Program-made: the position numbers and the translations under genes
The notes under the pieces: generated by a model
Told to the model about the DNA's origin: nothing
Databases searched by the model: none
The model's input: the letters and a program-made list of their open reading frames with translations, nothing else
Shown: in pieces, positions 1 to 10,178 of the stretch
How positions within the stretch are numbered: position 1 is the first letter of the stretch
Layout: each line of letters begins with the position of its first letter
From: Methanococcus voltae PS
Lineage (GTDB): Archaea > AGJL01 > Methanococci > Methanococcales > Methanococcaceae
Reading direction: 5' to 3'
Assembly (NCBI RefSeq): GCF_024807035.1
Contig: NZ_JANUCQ010000001.1
Location: 221,990 to 285,989 of the forward strand
Length of the DNA: 64,000 nucleotides

Positions 1-308
1 TAAAGCAAAATGGTAAGGAAGTTCAAATATGTACTCTAAATGACAGAAAAGGGCTTTTTGTACTAACTGTTAACGGCGGGGAATTGCTAGGTAAAGAAAA
101 CTGGGTAGAATTAAATTTCAAAGCTAAAAAAGGTTCTTTATTTGCTCCAGGGTTTAAAGATGCACAGAATATTATTTCGGTAAATGATGAAGTTGTAATT
201 TACTATGACGATAAGTATATTGGCGTTGGTAGGGCGTTAATGAATGCTTCGGAGATGAAAAAAGCAACAAGTGGCATACTTTTAAACATAAGACACGTAT
301 TTAAGTAA
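1..308 (+). CDS. C-terminal end of a PUA-domain protein, probably an archaeosine-pathway tRNA enzyme (partial)
   Basis: The reading frame is open from the first full codon (base 3) to the TAA at 306-308, so the gene starts outside the window. About 101 residues are visible. They look like a PUA RNA-binding domain: GSLFAPGF, then a NDEVVIYYDDKYIGVGRALM strand pair, then an SGILLNIRHVFK tail. This layout is typical of the C-terminus of archaeal TGT-family proteins, either the transglycosylase TgtA or archaeosine synthase ArcS, which modify G15 of tRNA. I lean to an ArcS-type protein because of the SLFAPG and IRHV features, but the catalytic part is not visible. Other PUA proteins are possible. 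The next gene lies 330 bp downstream. Confidence 0.6.
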   Translation, partial: KQNGKEVQICTLNDRKGLFVLTVNGGELLGKENWVELNFKAKKGSLFAPGFKDAQNIISVNDEVVIYYDDKYIGVGRALMNASEMKKATSGILLNIRHVFK

Positions 309-638
309 GTAATGGATTATTGTTTCTTAATACCAATATTTATTTACTAATAATTTTATTTTTTAGCTAAACGCCGAATTAAATGCAAACTAATAAGAAT
401 GGTAATACAAATAATAAGAATATTAATAAAATTTAACCATCGATATAATTATAATACTTTAAGTCATAAACTAAAAGTCAATAATTGTAAAATTTATAAT
501 GTATGAGCCAAAATATTAGAAATTTTAACCTACTTTTAAAAAACAAGTATTAATTAATATATTTATAAACATATAATAATTAATAAATTAAATTTGTAAT
601 TTTAATCAATTTATAATTCAATTTAAAAATGTGACACT
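309..638. other. AT-rich intergenic region with candidate promoter
   Basis: No gene is visible here. The bases are strongly AT-rich. A TATA-like stretch (TATTTATAAACATATAAT, about 558-575) could serve the gene starting at 639. Confidence 0.35.
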
Positions 639-1184
639 ATGGTTCAATTTAATTCAGAATTAAAGAAACTAGCTGAGCTTATTTTATTAAAAGACCCACA
701 ATATGAGAATTCAGAAAATTTGAAGACTATTTTTAAAAAGTATATAAATTTGTACAATGAAATAGAAATATTGGAGGAAACTTTAAATGATTTGGACATA
801 TGTTCAATAAATATGTCACAAATCCAGGTTTTTAACGAAGAATTAAGAATTTATGCAAAAATGGTTGACGAATTAAAAGAATATTTAAGAAAAATAAATA
901 GGGACCATAAACTTTATAATTATGCAGAAATAATGGAAACTATTAATAAATTAAAAGATTTAAAAGTAAATACGAATGATGAAGTTAGATGGGACTTATA
1001 CAATAGATTAAGGGGCTTAGAAGAAAACTTTCATAAGGTAGAAAGAGATTTAGAACTAAATGTTTTAAATTACGCACTTTGTAATACAGACCTTGATTTA
1101 AAAATATTGGAATATCCTACTAAAGACATATTTGAACTATTAAAACAAGAAATAACTTCTTATTTAACCCAGAATATAGAATAA
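639..1184 (+). CDS. Unknown protein, helical/coiled-coil, 181 aa
   Basis: I do not recognise this family. The protein is highly charged, rich in Leu, Glu, Lys and Asn, with heptad-like patterns over much of its length (around 30-75 and 95-150), which suggests a mostly helical coiled-coil protein. There is no signal peptide, membrane segment, cysteine cluster or nucleotide-binding motif. The ATG at 639 follows GTGACACT, a weak ribosome binding site compared with the GGTGAT seen at most neighbours. The gene stands alone, with over 300 bp of AT-rich DNA on each side. It is probably a real gene because of its length and coherent amino-acid composition in an AT-rich genome. Function is unknown. 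Confidence 0.7.
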   Translation: MVQFNSELKKLAELILLKDPQYENSENLKTIFKKYINLYNEIEILEETLNDLDICSINMSQIQVFNEELRIYAKMVDELKEYLRKINRDHKLYNYAEIMETINKLKDLKVNTNDEVRWDLYNRLRGLEENFHKVERDLELNVLNYALCNTDLDLKILEYPTKDIFELLKQEITSYLTQNIE

Positions 1185-1522
1185 TTAAAAATTAATTTTA
1201 CACAGGATTAACTTATACTTATTTAATTATTTTTCTATTCTATAGAATCAAATTATATTAAATTTTAAGTATGATGCTTCTAAAATTTTTATGGTCAAAT
1301 ATTCTATTTTTAATTTATAGTTTTAGTTTAAAAGAATAGTAATATTATTTATACGTTTAGTAATATTATATAAAAATTAATCCTATAAAAATTAAATTAA
1401 TATAGTATGACAAATTAATGAATACCATTAAATATATTAGATAAAACCTATTGTAACATTAATAGCGTTAATAGTTCAAACAATGGTCTTAATTATTTAA
1501 AATTAATTATATCGGTGATATT
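1185..1522. other. AT-rich intergenic region
   Basis: Nothing gene-like is seen. T-rich runs after 1195 could end transcription of the upstream gene. A GTAATATTAT-type sequence occurs twice near 1335-1375, and TATA-like sequences lie upstream of the gene at 1523. Confidence 0.3.
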
Positions 1523-2431
1523 ATGAATGTTTCATACAAGAAAATAATTGCAATGGTCGACGAACAACTTGATTTAGTGGAATTAGTGGAAGAACATCCA
1601 TGTCCAAGTGGTTCTGAATGGATGATATATCAATATAGCCGTACATCTCCAAATATACTATCTGCTTGGAGAGATGGTAACAAACATCACTACGTTTTTA
1701 AATTGGGAAAAGGAGATTTAGAGTTGGTTCCTTCATTATCTGCAGCAGGTATTGAAAGCATCTCCCTAAAAGATGAAGATGTAGAAATAACATATGCTGG
1801 ATTAGCAGGTGCGGGTGTAGGTGTAGGTTTAAGGAAAGAAGCTGAAAATGTAACCTCTACAAAAATACTCGAAAAAGGTGGGGGCTCCAAATTAGGAAAA
1901 GGAGTTTTAATCACCCCTAAAATGGAAAAAATAACTGTAGGTATTGACGATACAGATACAAAGGAAGAGGGAGCAACCTGGGTATTGGCAAATGAAGTTG
2001 GTCAATTAATTCAGCAAAAAGGTATGGGTTACTACTTAGACCACACAATAACCCAACTATTCCCTGGAAATCCAAATAAAACACAAAATTGCGTATCTAT
2101 TGCTTTAACATTTGCAGTTTATCCAAAATACAAATACGAAATCGGAAAAGAAATTAAGAAAATCTTAAAGGAAAAAACTCTTTCAAATAAAACCTCAATA
2201 GCAATTTACTTTGGCATAACACCATCTAAAAGTATGAGACTATATACTTTAAATGCAAAAAGAGAAATGGTTTCAATTGAAGATGCTAAAATGGTAGCAA
2301 TGAGAAATAATATTGATATAATCGAAGTTACTGGCGATGGTGGAATTATTGGCGCTGTAGCAGCTTTGGGTTTATCCGAAAATCATGATATGGCAGCTAA
2401 ATTACCAGAAGACATTGTTTATAAGCATTAA
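1523..2431 (+). CDS. Methanogenesis marker protein 11
   Basis: This 302-residue protein matches the methanogenesis marker 11 family, which is found almost only in methanogens and has no settled function. Residues about 130-230 contain VGIDDTDTKEEGATW, the aspartate-rich signature shared with TiaS-type tRNA(Ile2) agmatinylcytidine synthetases, so nucleotide or RNA chemistry is plausible but unproven. The middle has a glycine-rich segment (GLAGAGVGVGL) and the end has VTGDGGIIGAVAALGL. The ATG at 1523 follows a good GGTGAT site. The gene is monocistronic and is one of three methanogenesis markers in this window (with 38293 and 60541). Confidence 0.85.
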   Translation: MNVSYKKIIAMVDEQLDLVELVEEHPCPSGSEWMIYQYSRTSPNILSAWRDGNKHHYVFKLGKGDLELVPSLSAAGIESISLKDEDVEITYAGLAGAGVGVGLRKEAENVTSTKILEKGGGSKLGKGVLITPKMEKITVGIDDTDTKEEGATWVLANEVGQLIQQKGMGYYLDHTITQLFPGNPNKTQNCVSIALTFAVYPKYKYEIGKEIKKILKEKTLSNKTSIAIYFGITPSKSMRLYTLNAKREMVSIEDAKMVAMRNNIDIIEVTGDGGIIGAVAALGLSENHDMAAKLPEDIVYKH

Positions 2432-2708
2432 TAGATATTGCCAAATATTTTAACATATTACATATTACTAATTATATTCATTTTTATAATCAATTTTTAA
2501 AACCAATTTTTAACTTAAAATCTTATTTTTTTATATTTCACTTTTTTTACTTTTTAATTTCAATATTCTTAAATATAAGTTATTAGAAATTGTTTAGAAA
2601 TATTATATTTAAAATCGATTAAATATTGGTAAACTTAGAATTTATTTAGTATCTACTTAGTATTTAACTAACATTAACTAACATTTAACTAATAATTATG
2701 GTGAAATT

Positions 2709-3818
2709 ATGATAACCCCTTGGGAAGTTACGGATGATGTAAATTACAAAAATATAATGGAAAATTTTGGAATAAAGGGTATTGAGGAAGCAGTGGCTAA
2801 ATTAGAGGAACCTCATCAATTTATGAATCGAGGAATCATTTTTGGTCACAGGGATTTTGATAAGATAGCAGACACCATAAACGAAGAAAAGAAGTTTGCA
2901 GTAGTTAGTGGTATGATGCCATCTGGAAAAATGCACATGGGTCATAAAATGGTCGTAGACCAGCTAATATACTACCAAAACTTAGGTGCTGAAATTTACA
3001 TCCCTATCGCAGATTTAGAAGCGTACTGGGCAAGAGATTTAAGCTTTGAAACAACAAAAAAACTTGCAATAGAGGAATACATTGCAAATTATATTGCATT
3101 AGGTTTAAATCCTGAAAAAATAAACGTATATTTACAATCTAAAAATGAGGGCGTAAAAGATTTAGCACTTAGATTGGCAAAAAGAGTAAATTTCACCGAA
3201 ATGAAGTCAATATATGGTTTTAAAAATGAAACAAATATTGGGCACATATATGCACCATTAGTTCAAGTTGCAGACATTCTTCACCCACAAATGGTAGAAA
3301 ATGAGAAATTGGGCATAACTGGTAACAAATCAAAAGTACCTGTGTTAGTACCCGTAGGAATTGACCAAGACCCACATATAAGGCTTACAAGAGATATTGC
3401 CAACAGATACAAAGACTTTAAGTTTATACCTCCTGCATCAACCTACCATAGATTTATGACTGGTTTACTGGGCGGTAAGATGAGCTCTTCAAAGCCTGAA
3501 ACAGCTATCTATTTAACTGACGAGACTACAAAATCCTTTAAAAAGAAAGTAATGTCTTGTAAGACTGGCGGTAGAGAAACTTTAGAAGAACAAAAGGAAA
3601 AAGGCGGAATGCCTGAGGAATGCGTCATTTACGAAATCTGTGCATATCACTTTATGAATGATAAAGAATTAAAAGAACTGTACGAAGATTGTAAATCTGG
3701 AAAATTAACTTGTGGAACTTGTAAAAAACAGTGTTACGAGAAAGTTTCTGAGTTTTTAACAGATTTAAAGGAAAAAAGAGATAATGCAATGGAAGTCGCT
3801 CAAAAAATATTAGAATAA
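2709..3818 (+). CDS. trpS: Tryptophanyl-tRNA synthetase
   Basis: This class I aminoacyl-tRNA synthetase charges tRNA-Trp. The protein is 369 residues, the usual size for archaeal and eukaryote-like TrpRS. The class I signatures are clear: the HIGH-type motif is HMGH at about 76-79 in SGKMHMGHK, and the KMSKS-type motif is KMSSS at about 257-261. GIDQDPHIRLTRD precedes KMSSS, as in archaeal TrpRS. The N-terminus starts ITPWEV, typical of archaeal/eukaryotic enzymes. Near the C-terminus there are four cysteines in a CKSGKLTCGTCKKQC pattern, possibly a metal site. The start ATG at 2709 follows GGTGAAATT. Transcription is probably single-gene. Confidence 0.95.
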   Translation: MITPWEVTDDVNYKNIMENFGIKGIEEAVAKLEEPHQFMNRGIIFGHRDFDKIADTINEEKKFAVVSGMMPSGKMHMGHKMVVDQLIYYQNLGAEIYIPIADLEAYWARDLSFETTKKLAIEEYIANYIALGLNPEKINVYLQSKNEGVKDLALRLAKRVNFTEMKSIYGFKNETNIGHIYAPLVQVADILHPQMVENEKLGITGNKSKVPVLVPVGIDQDPHIRLTRDIANRYKDFKFIPPASTYHRFMTGLLGGKMSSSKPETAIYLTDETTKSFKKKVMSCKTGGRETLEEQKEKGGMPEECVIYEICAYHFMNDKELKELYEDCKSGKLTCGTCKKQCYEKVSEFLTDLKEKRDNAMEVAQKILE

Positions 3819-4017
3819 TATTTTTTAATAGATATTATAAAAAGAAAAAAGTAATCTATAAAATGTAATATGTAAAAATATAAAAAATAAAAAAATAAAA
3901 ATATACCTTTTTTTATATATTTATTAATATAAATTTATTGACAATGATATTTTATTTTGATAATCTTGTAATCATAATTTTAATTTTAAAATTATATAAA
4001 TTAGTGTAGGGGTAAAA

Positions 4018-4833
4018 ATGGAATCTGAAAAAAACCTTAAATTAAAAATGGAGTCACCACAATGGCATTATAGTATGTTAGTAGATGAAGAGCGAGTTTC
4101 TGTATTTCACGAAGCGATTATTGATACTGTAAAAAAAGATGATTTAGTGTTTGATTTGGGCACTGGAAGTGGCGTTTTGGCAATGTTTGCAGCAAAGAGT
4201 GCTAAAAAAGTTTATGCAATAGAATTAGACCCTATCACTGCTTATTACACTGATAAAAATATCAAGGGAAACGGTTTTGAAAACATAAAACTTGTAGAGG
4301 CAGACGCAAGTGAATATTCTTTTAAAGACAAAAACGGAAATCCTGAAAAAGCAGACGTTATAATCGCTGAAATGTTAGACACTGCATTAATAACCGAACC
4401 ACAAGTCCCAGTTTTAAATGAAATACATAAAAAAGGACTTTTAAAAGATGAGGGTACTTTAATCCCTGAATCGGTTTATAATACGGCTCAGGTTGTTGAT
4501 TGTAGGACTAATCATATTTACTATGACGAGGAAGTTATTTCAAAACCGGTCTCTGACGAAAAATTATATAGTCGGATTAACTTCTATAAAATAAATGACC
4601 CTAAGGTTTCATATAATATCGAATTTACATTATTAAACGACTGTAATAACGCAGGTTTACGATTAAATACATATACTAAATTAAAAGATGGTCTTATTGC
4701 AGGTGCAACTCCAATGTTAAACCCACCTTTGATAGTTCCTTTAAATAAACCACTTAAAAAGGGTACTTACACATTCAAAATCTCATATATTATGGGCGGA
4801 GATTTCGAAAACGTGAAACTAAGTTTGGAGTAA
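4018..4833 (+). CDS. Class I SAM-dependent methyltransferase, PRMT-like
   Basis: Residues about 48-60 hold the SAM-binding motif I (DLGTGSGVLAMFAAK), followed by an acidic ribose-binding residue in YAIELDP. The IIAEMLDTALITE segment resembles the acidic double-E loop of protein arginine methyltransferases, and a beta-rich C-terminal half fits that architecture. The substrate cannot be read from the sequence. An archaeal protein or tRNA methyltransferase is likely; an Mcr-related target is only speculation. The start ATG at 4018 follows TAGGGGTAAAA. The gene lies 199 bp after trpS, probably with its own promoter. Its 3' side is a long T-rich tract suited to archaeal termination. Confidence 0.8.
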   Translation: MESEKNLKLKMESPQWHYSMLVDEERVSVFHEAIIDTVKKDDLVFDLGTGSGVLAMFAAKSAKKVYAIELDPITAYYTDKNIKGNGFENIKLVEADASEYSFKDKNGNPEKADVIIAEMLDTALITEPQVPVLNEIHKKGLLKDEGTLIPESVYNTAQVVDCRTNHIYYDEEVISKPVSDEKLYSRINFYKINDPKVSYNIEFTLLNDCNNAGLRLNTYTKLKDGLIAGATPMLNPPLIVPLNKPLKKGTYTFKISYIMGGDFENVKLSLE

Positions 4834-5146
4834 AAATTTATAGATTTTATTTATTTTTTATTAAATTTTATTCTTTATTTTATTCTTTATTTTTTATTTT
4901 TATTTAATCCTACTACATTTTAATTTAAGTTTATTTTTATTTTTAATTTTTATCCTGTGGAGTACCTAATATTATAAATAGTTTTAATAAATATTGTAAT
5001 ATACTTAATAATTAATTATTTCATTTATGACTTAGAATTAGGTTTATTCATTACTACTCAATTATTTTAAAAATTGATTAAAAATTTCAATATAACTCTT
5101 AGTATGTATTAATCATATTACGTTACTTAAAAAGGAGTACGATATT
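4834..5146. other. Intergenic region; oligo-T terminator tract after 4833
   Basis: Repeated runs of T (about 4842-4915) directly follow the stop codon of the upstream gene. This is the usual kind of archaeal terminator on the + strand. The rest is AT-rich with no gene visible. Confidence 0.45.
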
Positions 5147-6472
5147 ATGTACAGTAATTTAATGCACCCGACAAAGTCTATAAAATACGAAAAGTCAAGA
5201 TTACTAGATGGTAAAACTATATTGGTGGCAGTTACCTCATCTATAGCAGCTATAGAAGCACCAAGATTAATGAGGGAATTAATGAGGCATGGTGCCGATG
5301 TAGAGTGTATATATACGCCCGAAACTGAAAAAATAGTCGGAAAAGCTGCACTAATGTTTGGTTGTGGTAATCAAATATATAGTGAAATAACAGGAAATAT
5401 TGAACACGTAGGACTCTATCACCATTGTGACGCAATGGTAGTTTATCCAGCTACTGCAAACGCAATAAGTAAAATAAACTTAAGAATGGCGGACAATATT
5501 GTTACAACTACCGCAACAGTATTTTTTAATAAAAAGCCATTAATATTAGTTCCAGCAATGCACGAAAATATGGTTGACACAATATGGAAACATGTAAAAC
5601 AATTAAGTGCTGAGGAAAAAGTTTACGTGACAAATTCTAAGATGGAAGAAGAAAAAGCTAAAGTTTTATCAATCTATGAAGTTTCCAAATATATAATTGA
5701 TATATTTAATAATAAGGAAAATAGCGAAATTATATCGGAAAATTCGGATGAATTGGAAACTTTAGATAATTTAGATGAAAATAAAATAGAATTAAATTCA
5801 AACATTGCTTTAAAAGTTAAAAATAAAGTAACGCCTAAAAAGGATATTTTAATTTTAGGTGGCAGTACTGTAGAATTTATTGATAAAGTAAGGGTAATTT
5901 CAAACTTATCGTCGGGTAAGACTGCTAAATCCTTGGCAGAGGCTTTTTGTAAAGCAGGACACAATGTAAAAGTTATAATGGGTAATGGTATTGATATGCC
6001 TTATTATGTGGATACTATTAAAGTTACATCTGCTAAAAATATGCTTGAAAAGGCTTTAGAACATGGAAAACATTCAGATATCATAATTTCATGTGCAGCT
6101 ATTTCAGATTATACTCCTTATGAAGAAATTGAGGGTAAAATAAATTCTGATATGGAAGAAAAAACCATAAAACTTGTAAAAACGCCAAAAGTTATACACG
6201 AATTAAAAAAGAATTATCCTGATAAGATAATCATTGGTTACAAGGCAGAATATAATTTAAAAAAGTCTGAATTAATGGAAAAAGCATTAGATAGGCTCTA
6301 TAAATATGGAATAGATGTAATTATTGCAAATGACCTTTCAAAACATTATTTTGGTGATGATTATAACGACGTGTTAGTAATTGACACTTATAATACAAAT
6401 GGAGTTAATTTAAAAGGTTCTAAAGATGAAATTGCTTCAAAAATTGTAAAATATATTTCTAAATTTTTATAA
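5147..6472 (+). CDS. coaBC: Bifunctional phosphopantothenoylcysteine decarboxylase / phosphopantothenate-cysteine ligase
   Basis: CoaBC joins cysteine to 4'-phosphopantothenate and decarboxylates the product to phosphopantetheine in CoA synthesis. The N-terminal flavoprotein domain (about 20-185) has VAVTSSIAAIEAPRLMREL, the PATANAISK region and the catalytic-histidine segment VPAMHENMVDTIW. The C-terminal ligase domain (about 240-441) starts at ILILGGSTVEFID with the SNLSSGKTAKSLAEAF nucleotide site. Between them lies an unusual Asn/Glu/Asp-rich linker of roughly 40 residues (about 188-230). The start ATG follows GGAGTACGATATT. The length of 441 is slightly above the archaeal norm because of the linker. 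Confidence 0.93.
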   Translation: MYSNLMHPTKSIKYEKSRLLDGKTILVAVTSSIAAIEAPRLMRELMRHGADVECIYTPETEKIVGKAALMFGCGNQIYSEITGNIEHVGLYHHCDAMVVYPATANAISKINLRMADNIVTTTATVFFNKKPLILVPAMHENMVDTIWKHVKQLSAEEKVYVTNSKMEEEKAKVLSIYEVSKYIIDIFNNKENSEIISENSDELETLDNLDENKIELNSNIALKVKNKVTPKKDILILGGSTVEFIDKVRVISNLSSGKTAKSLAEAFCKAGHNVKVIMGNGIDMPYYVDTIKVTSAKNMLEKALEHGKHSDIIISCAAISDYTPYEEIEGKINSDMEEKTIKLVKTPKVIHELKKNYPDKIIIGYKAEYNLKKSELMEKALDRLYKYGIDVIIANDLSKHYFGDDYNDVLVIDTYNTNGVNLKGSKDEIASKIVKYISKFL

Positions 6473-6690
6473 TAAAAGTTAAAAATAACTAAAAATAAAT
6501 AAAAATAACTAAATTAAATATCTATATTTAAATTTTAATCTATTCGTATTATAAATTACTTTTAAATATGAGTACAAATTAGTATAATATGGATAAAAAT
6601 AATAAAATAAAGATAATTATTTAACTTTATTCGATTAATCATTAATCATTAATTAAATAATAAATAATATATTATAATACTGGTGATGAT

Positions 6691-8262
6691 ATGTCAAAAA
6701 TCCTCATTACTGACGCTTTACACGAAAACGCAGTTGACATTTTAAAAGCAGCTGGTGACGTGGAAGTGGCAACCGGATTATCTGTAGAAGAATTAAAGGA
6801 AAAAATTAAAGACGCAGACGTTTTGGTTATTAGAAGTGGTACAAAAGCCACAAAAGAAATCATTGACGCAAGCGAGAATTTAAAAGTTATTGCAAGAGCG
6901 GGAGTAGGTGTAGATAACGTTGATATCAACGCAGCAACTGAAAAAGGTATCATTGTTTTAAATGCACCTGACGCATCTTCAATATCTGTAGCAGAGTTAT
7001 TATTTGGTATGATGTTATCTGCTGTAAGAAACATTCCACAAGCTACTGCATCATTAAAAAGAGGCGAATGGGACAGAAAATCCTTTAAAGGTCTCGAAGT
7101 TTATGGAAAAACTTTAGGTATTGTAGGACTTGGTAGAATAGGTCAACAAGTTGCAAAAAGAGCACAAGCTTTCGGTATGCAGGTAGTAGCCTACGACCCA
7201 TACATTCCTGAAGATGTAGCCAATTCATTAGGCATCGATTTAATGAGTGTAAATGATTTGTGCGAAGCAAGTGATTTTATAACCTTACACGTTCCTTTAA
7301 CCCCTAAAACAAAACATATGATTGGCAAAGAACAGTTAGAACTTATGAAACCTAACACAATCATTATGAATTGTGCAAGAGGCGGTTTAATTGACGAAGA
7401 AGCATTATACGTCGCTTTAAAGGACAATAAAATTAGAGGCGCTGCTTTAGATGTATTTGAACAAGAACCACCTAAAGGAAACCCACTTTTGGAATTGGAT
7501 AACGTTATTGGTACACCTCACCAAGGAGCTTCCACAGAAGAAGCACAGATAAGTGCAGGTACCATCGTAGCAAGACAGGCCATAAAAATCTTAAAAGGCG
7601 AATCTGCTGAAAACGTTGTAAATTTACCAATGTTACCATCTGAAAAAATGAATAAAATTAAACCATATATGATTTTAGCTGAAAAGATGGGTTTAATGGC
7701 TATTCAATTATTGGACCATACAATAGATAACATTGAAATTACTTATTTGGGCGATTTAGCAACAGAAAAAACTGAAATGATTAAAAGGTCATTTTTAAGA
7801 GGTATTTTATCACCTATCTTATTGGCAGGCGTAAACTTAGTAAATGCTCCTGTAGTTGCTAAAAACAGAAATATAAAGATTTCTGAAGGCACAATGAAGG
7901 AAAATCAATACGGAAACGCTTTAAAAATTGTTGCAAAAGGTAACAACGATGAAATTTCAATCATTGGTAACATCGTAGATGGTGAAGTTGTATTCAGAAA
8001 AATAAACGGATACGACATTGATGTTAAACCAGAAGGCGATTTATGTGTTATAAGACACATCGATAGACCAGGAATGGTTGGAAAAGTTGGTGTTTTACTC
8101 GGGGAATACGGAATTAACATTGCAAAGATGCAAGTTGGTAGAAAAGAACCGGGAGGTCACAGTATAATGATATTAGATGTTGACCACACAATCTCTGAAG
8201 ACGTAATGTCTAAATTAAAAAGCATGGATAATGTAAGAACCGCAAAAATGGTTACATTATAA
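6691..8262 (+). CDS. serA: D-3-phosphoglycerate dehydrogenase
   Basis: This enzyme oxidises 3-phosphoglycerate to 3-phosphohydroxypyruvate, the first step of serine synthesis. The 523-residue protein is the long form. It has the 2-hydroxyacid dehydrogenase catalytic and NAD domains (about 1-310; GIVGLGRIGQQVAKRAQ is the NAD fold near 147-163), then an ASB-type intervening domain, then a C-terminal ACT regulatory domain (about 450-523, IRHIDRPGMVGKVGVLLGEY). The active-site histidine is in GTPHQGASTEEAQ. The ACT domain suggests feedback control by an amino acid such as serine. The start follows GGTGATGAT. It is not linked to other serine genes here. Confidence 0.95.
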   Translation: MSKILITDALHENAVDILKAAGDVEVATGLSVEELKEKIKDADVLVIRSGTKATKEIIDASENLKVIARAGVGVDNVDINAATEKGIIVLNAPDASSISVAELLFGMMLSAVRNIPQATASLKRGEWDRKSFKGLEVYGKTLGIVGLGRIGQQVAKRAQAFGMQVVAYDPYIPEDVANSLGIDLMSVNDLCEASDFITLHVPLTPKTKHMIGKEQLELMKPNTIIMNCARGGLIDEEALYVALKDNKIRGAALDVFEQEPPKGNPLLELDNVIGTPHQGASTEEAQISAGTIVARQAIKILKGESAENVVNLPMLPSEKMNKIKPYMILAEKMGLMAIQLLDHTIDNIEITYLGDLATEKTEMIKRSFLRGILSPILLAGVNLVNAPVVAKNRNIKISEGTMKENQYGNALKIVAKGNNDEISIIGNIVDGEVVFRKINGYDIDVKPEGDLCVIRHIDRPGMVGKVGVLLGEYGINIAKMQVGRKEPGGHSIMILDVDHTISEDVMSKLKSMDNVRTAKMVTL

Positions 8263-8479
8263 GAATATATTATAAATGAAATATCCCAAGTGAAATGATT
8301 ATTTCTAAAAAATAATTTTTTTTATTTTTAATTTTTATATTATTTTTATTTTCTTCTAAAATAGCTAAAATTTATAAAAAATAGGTTTTAATTGTATTTA
8401 TATAAAATATAATAGATACAATAAATATGTTATAAATGATTATGAATTATTTTTAATAATATTTAATATGCCCATTAAT

Positions 8480-8725
8480 TTAAATTCCTAAGAATTTTTT
8501 AGCTCCTTGTGAACCGATTTGTAATTTTATAACGTTTAATAACTTTTTAACGTCTTCAACATTTTCAGCATCTTCTAATGCCCTTTTAAATGTTTCTTTT
8601 TTAGTTTCGTCTACTACCATGTTAACCATGTATTCAACAGTGGTTACCAATTCGATATACCTACTATCATTTTGTATTTGATTTTCTATATCGTCAATAG
8701 TTTTTTTAACAGTTTCTGATGCCAA
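8480..8725 (-). CDS. Unknown small helical protein, 81 aa
   Basis: The family is not recognised. The protein is acidic and helical, with no cysteines or membrane segments, and ends QIGSQGAKKFLGI. The start is TTG at 8725 with a good GGTGAT site three bases upstream, which strongly supports it being translated. It sits convergent to serA and upstream of a 360-bp A/T-rich spacer. Its size and charge suggest a small cytoplasmic partner protein, but no function can be assigned. Confidence 0.75.
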   Translation of the reverse strand: MASETVKKTIDDIENQIQNDSRYIELVTTVEYMVNMVVDETKKETFKRALEDAENVEDVKKLLNVIKLQIGSQGAKKFLGI

Positions 8726-9087
8726 TCTATCACCAAGTTATTACATAATGTTATGACTTATCTAATTTTAACTATATATAATTTAATATTTGCTTTTAAA
8801 CTTTAAAACCTTTTTTATTTAATTTTGGAATACTGAAGGATGATATATTAAACTAACTTAAAAAATATGCAAAATTTATAAAATATATGGATAAATTAAT
8901 GAGTATCCCTAAAATAAATAAAGATAAATAAAGATAATTGGGAATAAAACATAAATAAGTAACAAAAGAATAATAATCTGATAAAAAATAAAATAATAGT
9001 AAAAAGTAAAAAACTAAAAATAAAAAGTAAATAAGTAATAATAATATAAAACTAAGAAATCTAAATAAAGATAAAGAACTAAGAAAC
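8726..9087. other. A-rich intergenic region, likely terminator of the speB gene
   Basis: No gene is seen. From about 8930 to 9080 the + strand is A-rich with short imperfect repeats of the type AAATAAAGATA. On the minus strand this reads as T-rich tracts just after the agmatinase stop codon, fitting termination. Confidence 0.35.
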
Positions 9088-9966
9088 CTAATTTACCTCG
9101 GTTTTATTTTTCTTTTCATTTTTCATTAGTATCATTTCACGCAATATCTTTGAAGCAGCAATTGAAGTAATCCCGCTCATATCATAAGGTGGGGACACTT
9201 CAACTACGTCAAAACCAACAACTTTGTCAAATATATCCCTAAATAAGTAAAGTGAATTTATTAACTCCTTAGTTGAAAATCCGCAAGGTTCTGGGGTTCC
9301 CGTACCTGGAGCAAATGCAGGGTCTAAAACATCGATATCAACGGTGATATAAATCGGTTTGTTGAATTCTGCAATTTTTTTAACATCTTCCACAGTTGGT
9401 AATTCTTGAGATATATTTATTCGTTCGTCGGTTCTTGCAAATTCCCATTCATCAGAATCTCCGCTTCTTATACCAAATTGGAACACATTTGAAACATGGT
9501 TTAAACTCTGTTTTATTACACAAGCATGAGATTGAGGATTATTATGATATTCATCTCTTAAATCACAATGTGCATCAAAGTGCACTACAATAATATCATT
9601 ATATTCTTCAGCAACTGCTTTAATAACTGGATAACTTACAGAATGTTCTCCACCAATCATTACTGGTATTTTTTTATGTTCAAGCAAGTATTTGGCGGAT
9701 TTGTACGTTCTTTTTATTAATTCGGATTGGCAACCGTCAATATCAACGTTTTTTGCGTCATGAACTTTTGCATATATTAAATCTAAATCTAACGTGGGAC
9801 TGTACGTTTCAAGACCCCAAGATGATTTTCTAACTTCATCAGGTCCAAATCTAGCACCTGGTTTATATGATGTAGTAGAATCATATGGAATTCCAAATAT
9901 TACGAAATCAGCTGTTTCAAATTCTTCATATGCACAAATAAATTGAGATAAATCTTCAAAATACAA
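9088..9966 (-). CDS. speB: Agmatinase (arginase/agmatinase family)
   Basis: This enzyme hydrolyses agmatine to putrescine and urea. The 292-residue protein shows all three manganese-binding signatures of the ureohydrolase family: GGEHSVSYP (about 105), HFDAHCDLRDEY (about 130) and DIDVLDPAFAPGTGTPEP (about 210-227). The start is TTG at 9966 with GGTGAT five bases upstream. It lies in a minus-strand group with speE, speD and pdaD, so the product of arginine decarboxylase (PdaD) is its likely substrate. An arginase or another guanidino substrate cannot be excluded from motifs alone, but the neighbours favour agmatine. Confidence 0.9.
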   Translation of the reverse strand: MYFEDLSQFICAYEEFETADFVIFGIPYDSTTSYKPGARFGPDEVRKSSWGLETYSPTLDLDLIYAKVHDAKNVDIDGCQSELIKRTYKSAKYLLEHKKIPVMIGGEHSVSYPVIKAVAEEYNDIIVVHFDAHCDLRDEYHNNPQSHACVIKQSLNHVSNVFQFGIRSGDSDEWEFARTDERINISQELPTVEDVKKIAEFNKPIYITVDIDVLDPAFAPGTGTPEPCGFSTKELINSLYLFRDIFDKVVGFDVVEVSPPYDMSGITSIAASKILREMILMKNEKKNKTEVN

Positions 9967-10178
9967 CTATATCACCGGAAATTTAATATTTTTGTATATT
10001 ACATCTTATATATCATATTATATATTACATACCATATTATATTTTGTTAAAAATAGGTTATTTTCTTTGGCAATTAAAATTAAAAATAATATTTTATTAT
10101 AAGTTAAATAATTCAAATAACTTATAATTTAGGTATTGTATGTATTTTAATACTTAGTTTATTATTTATTTTTATTTT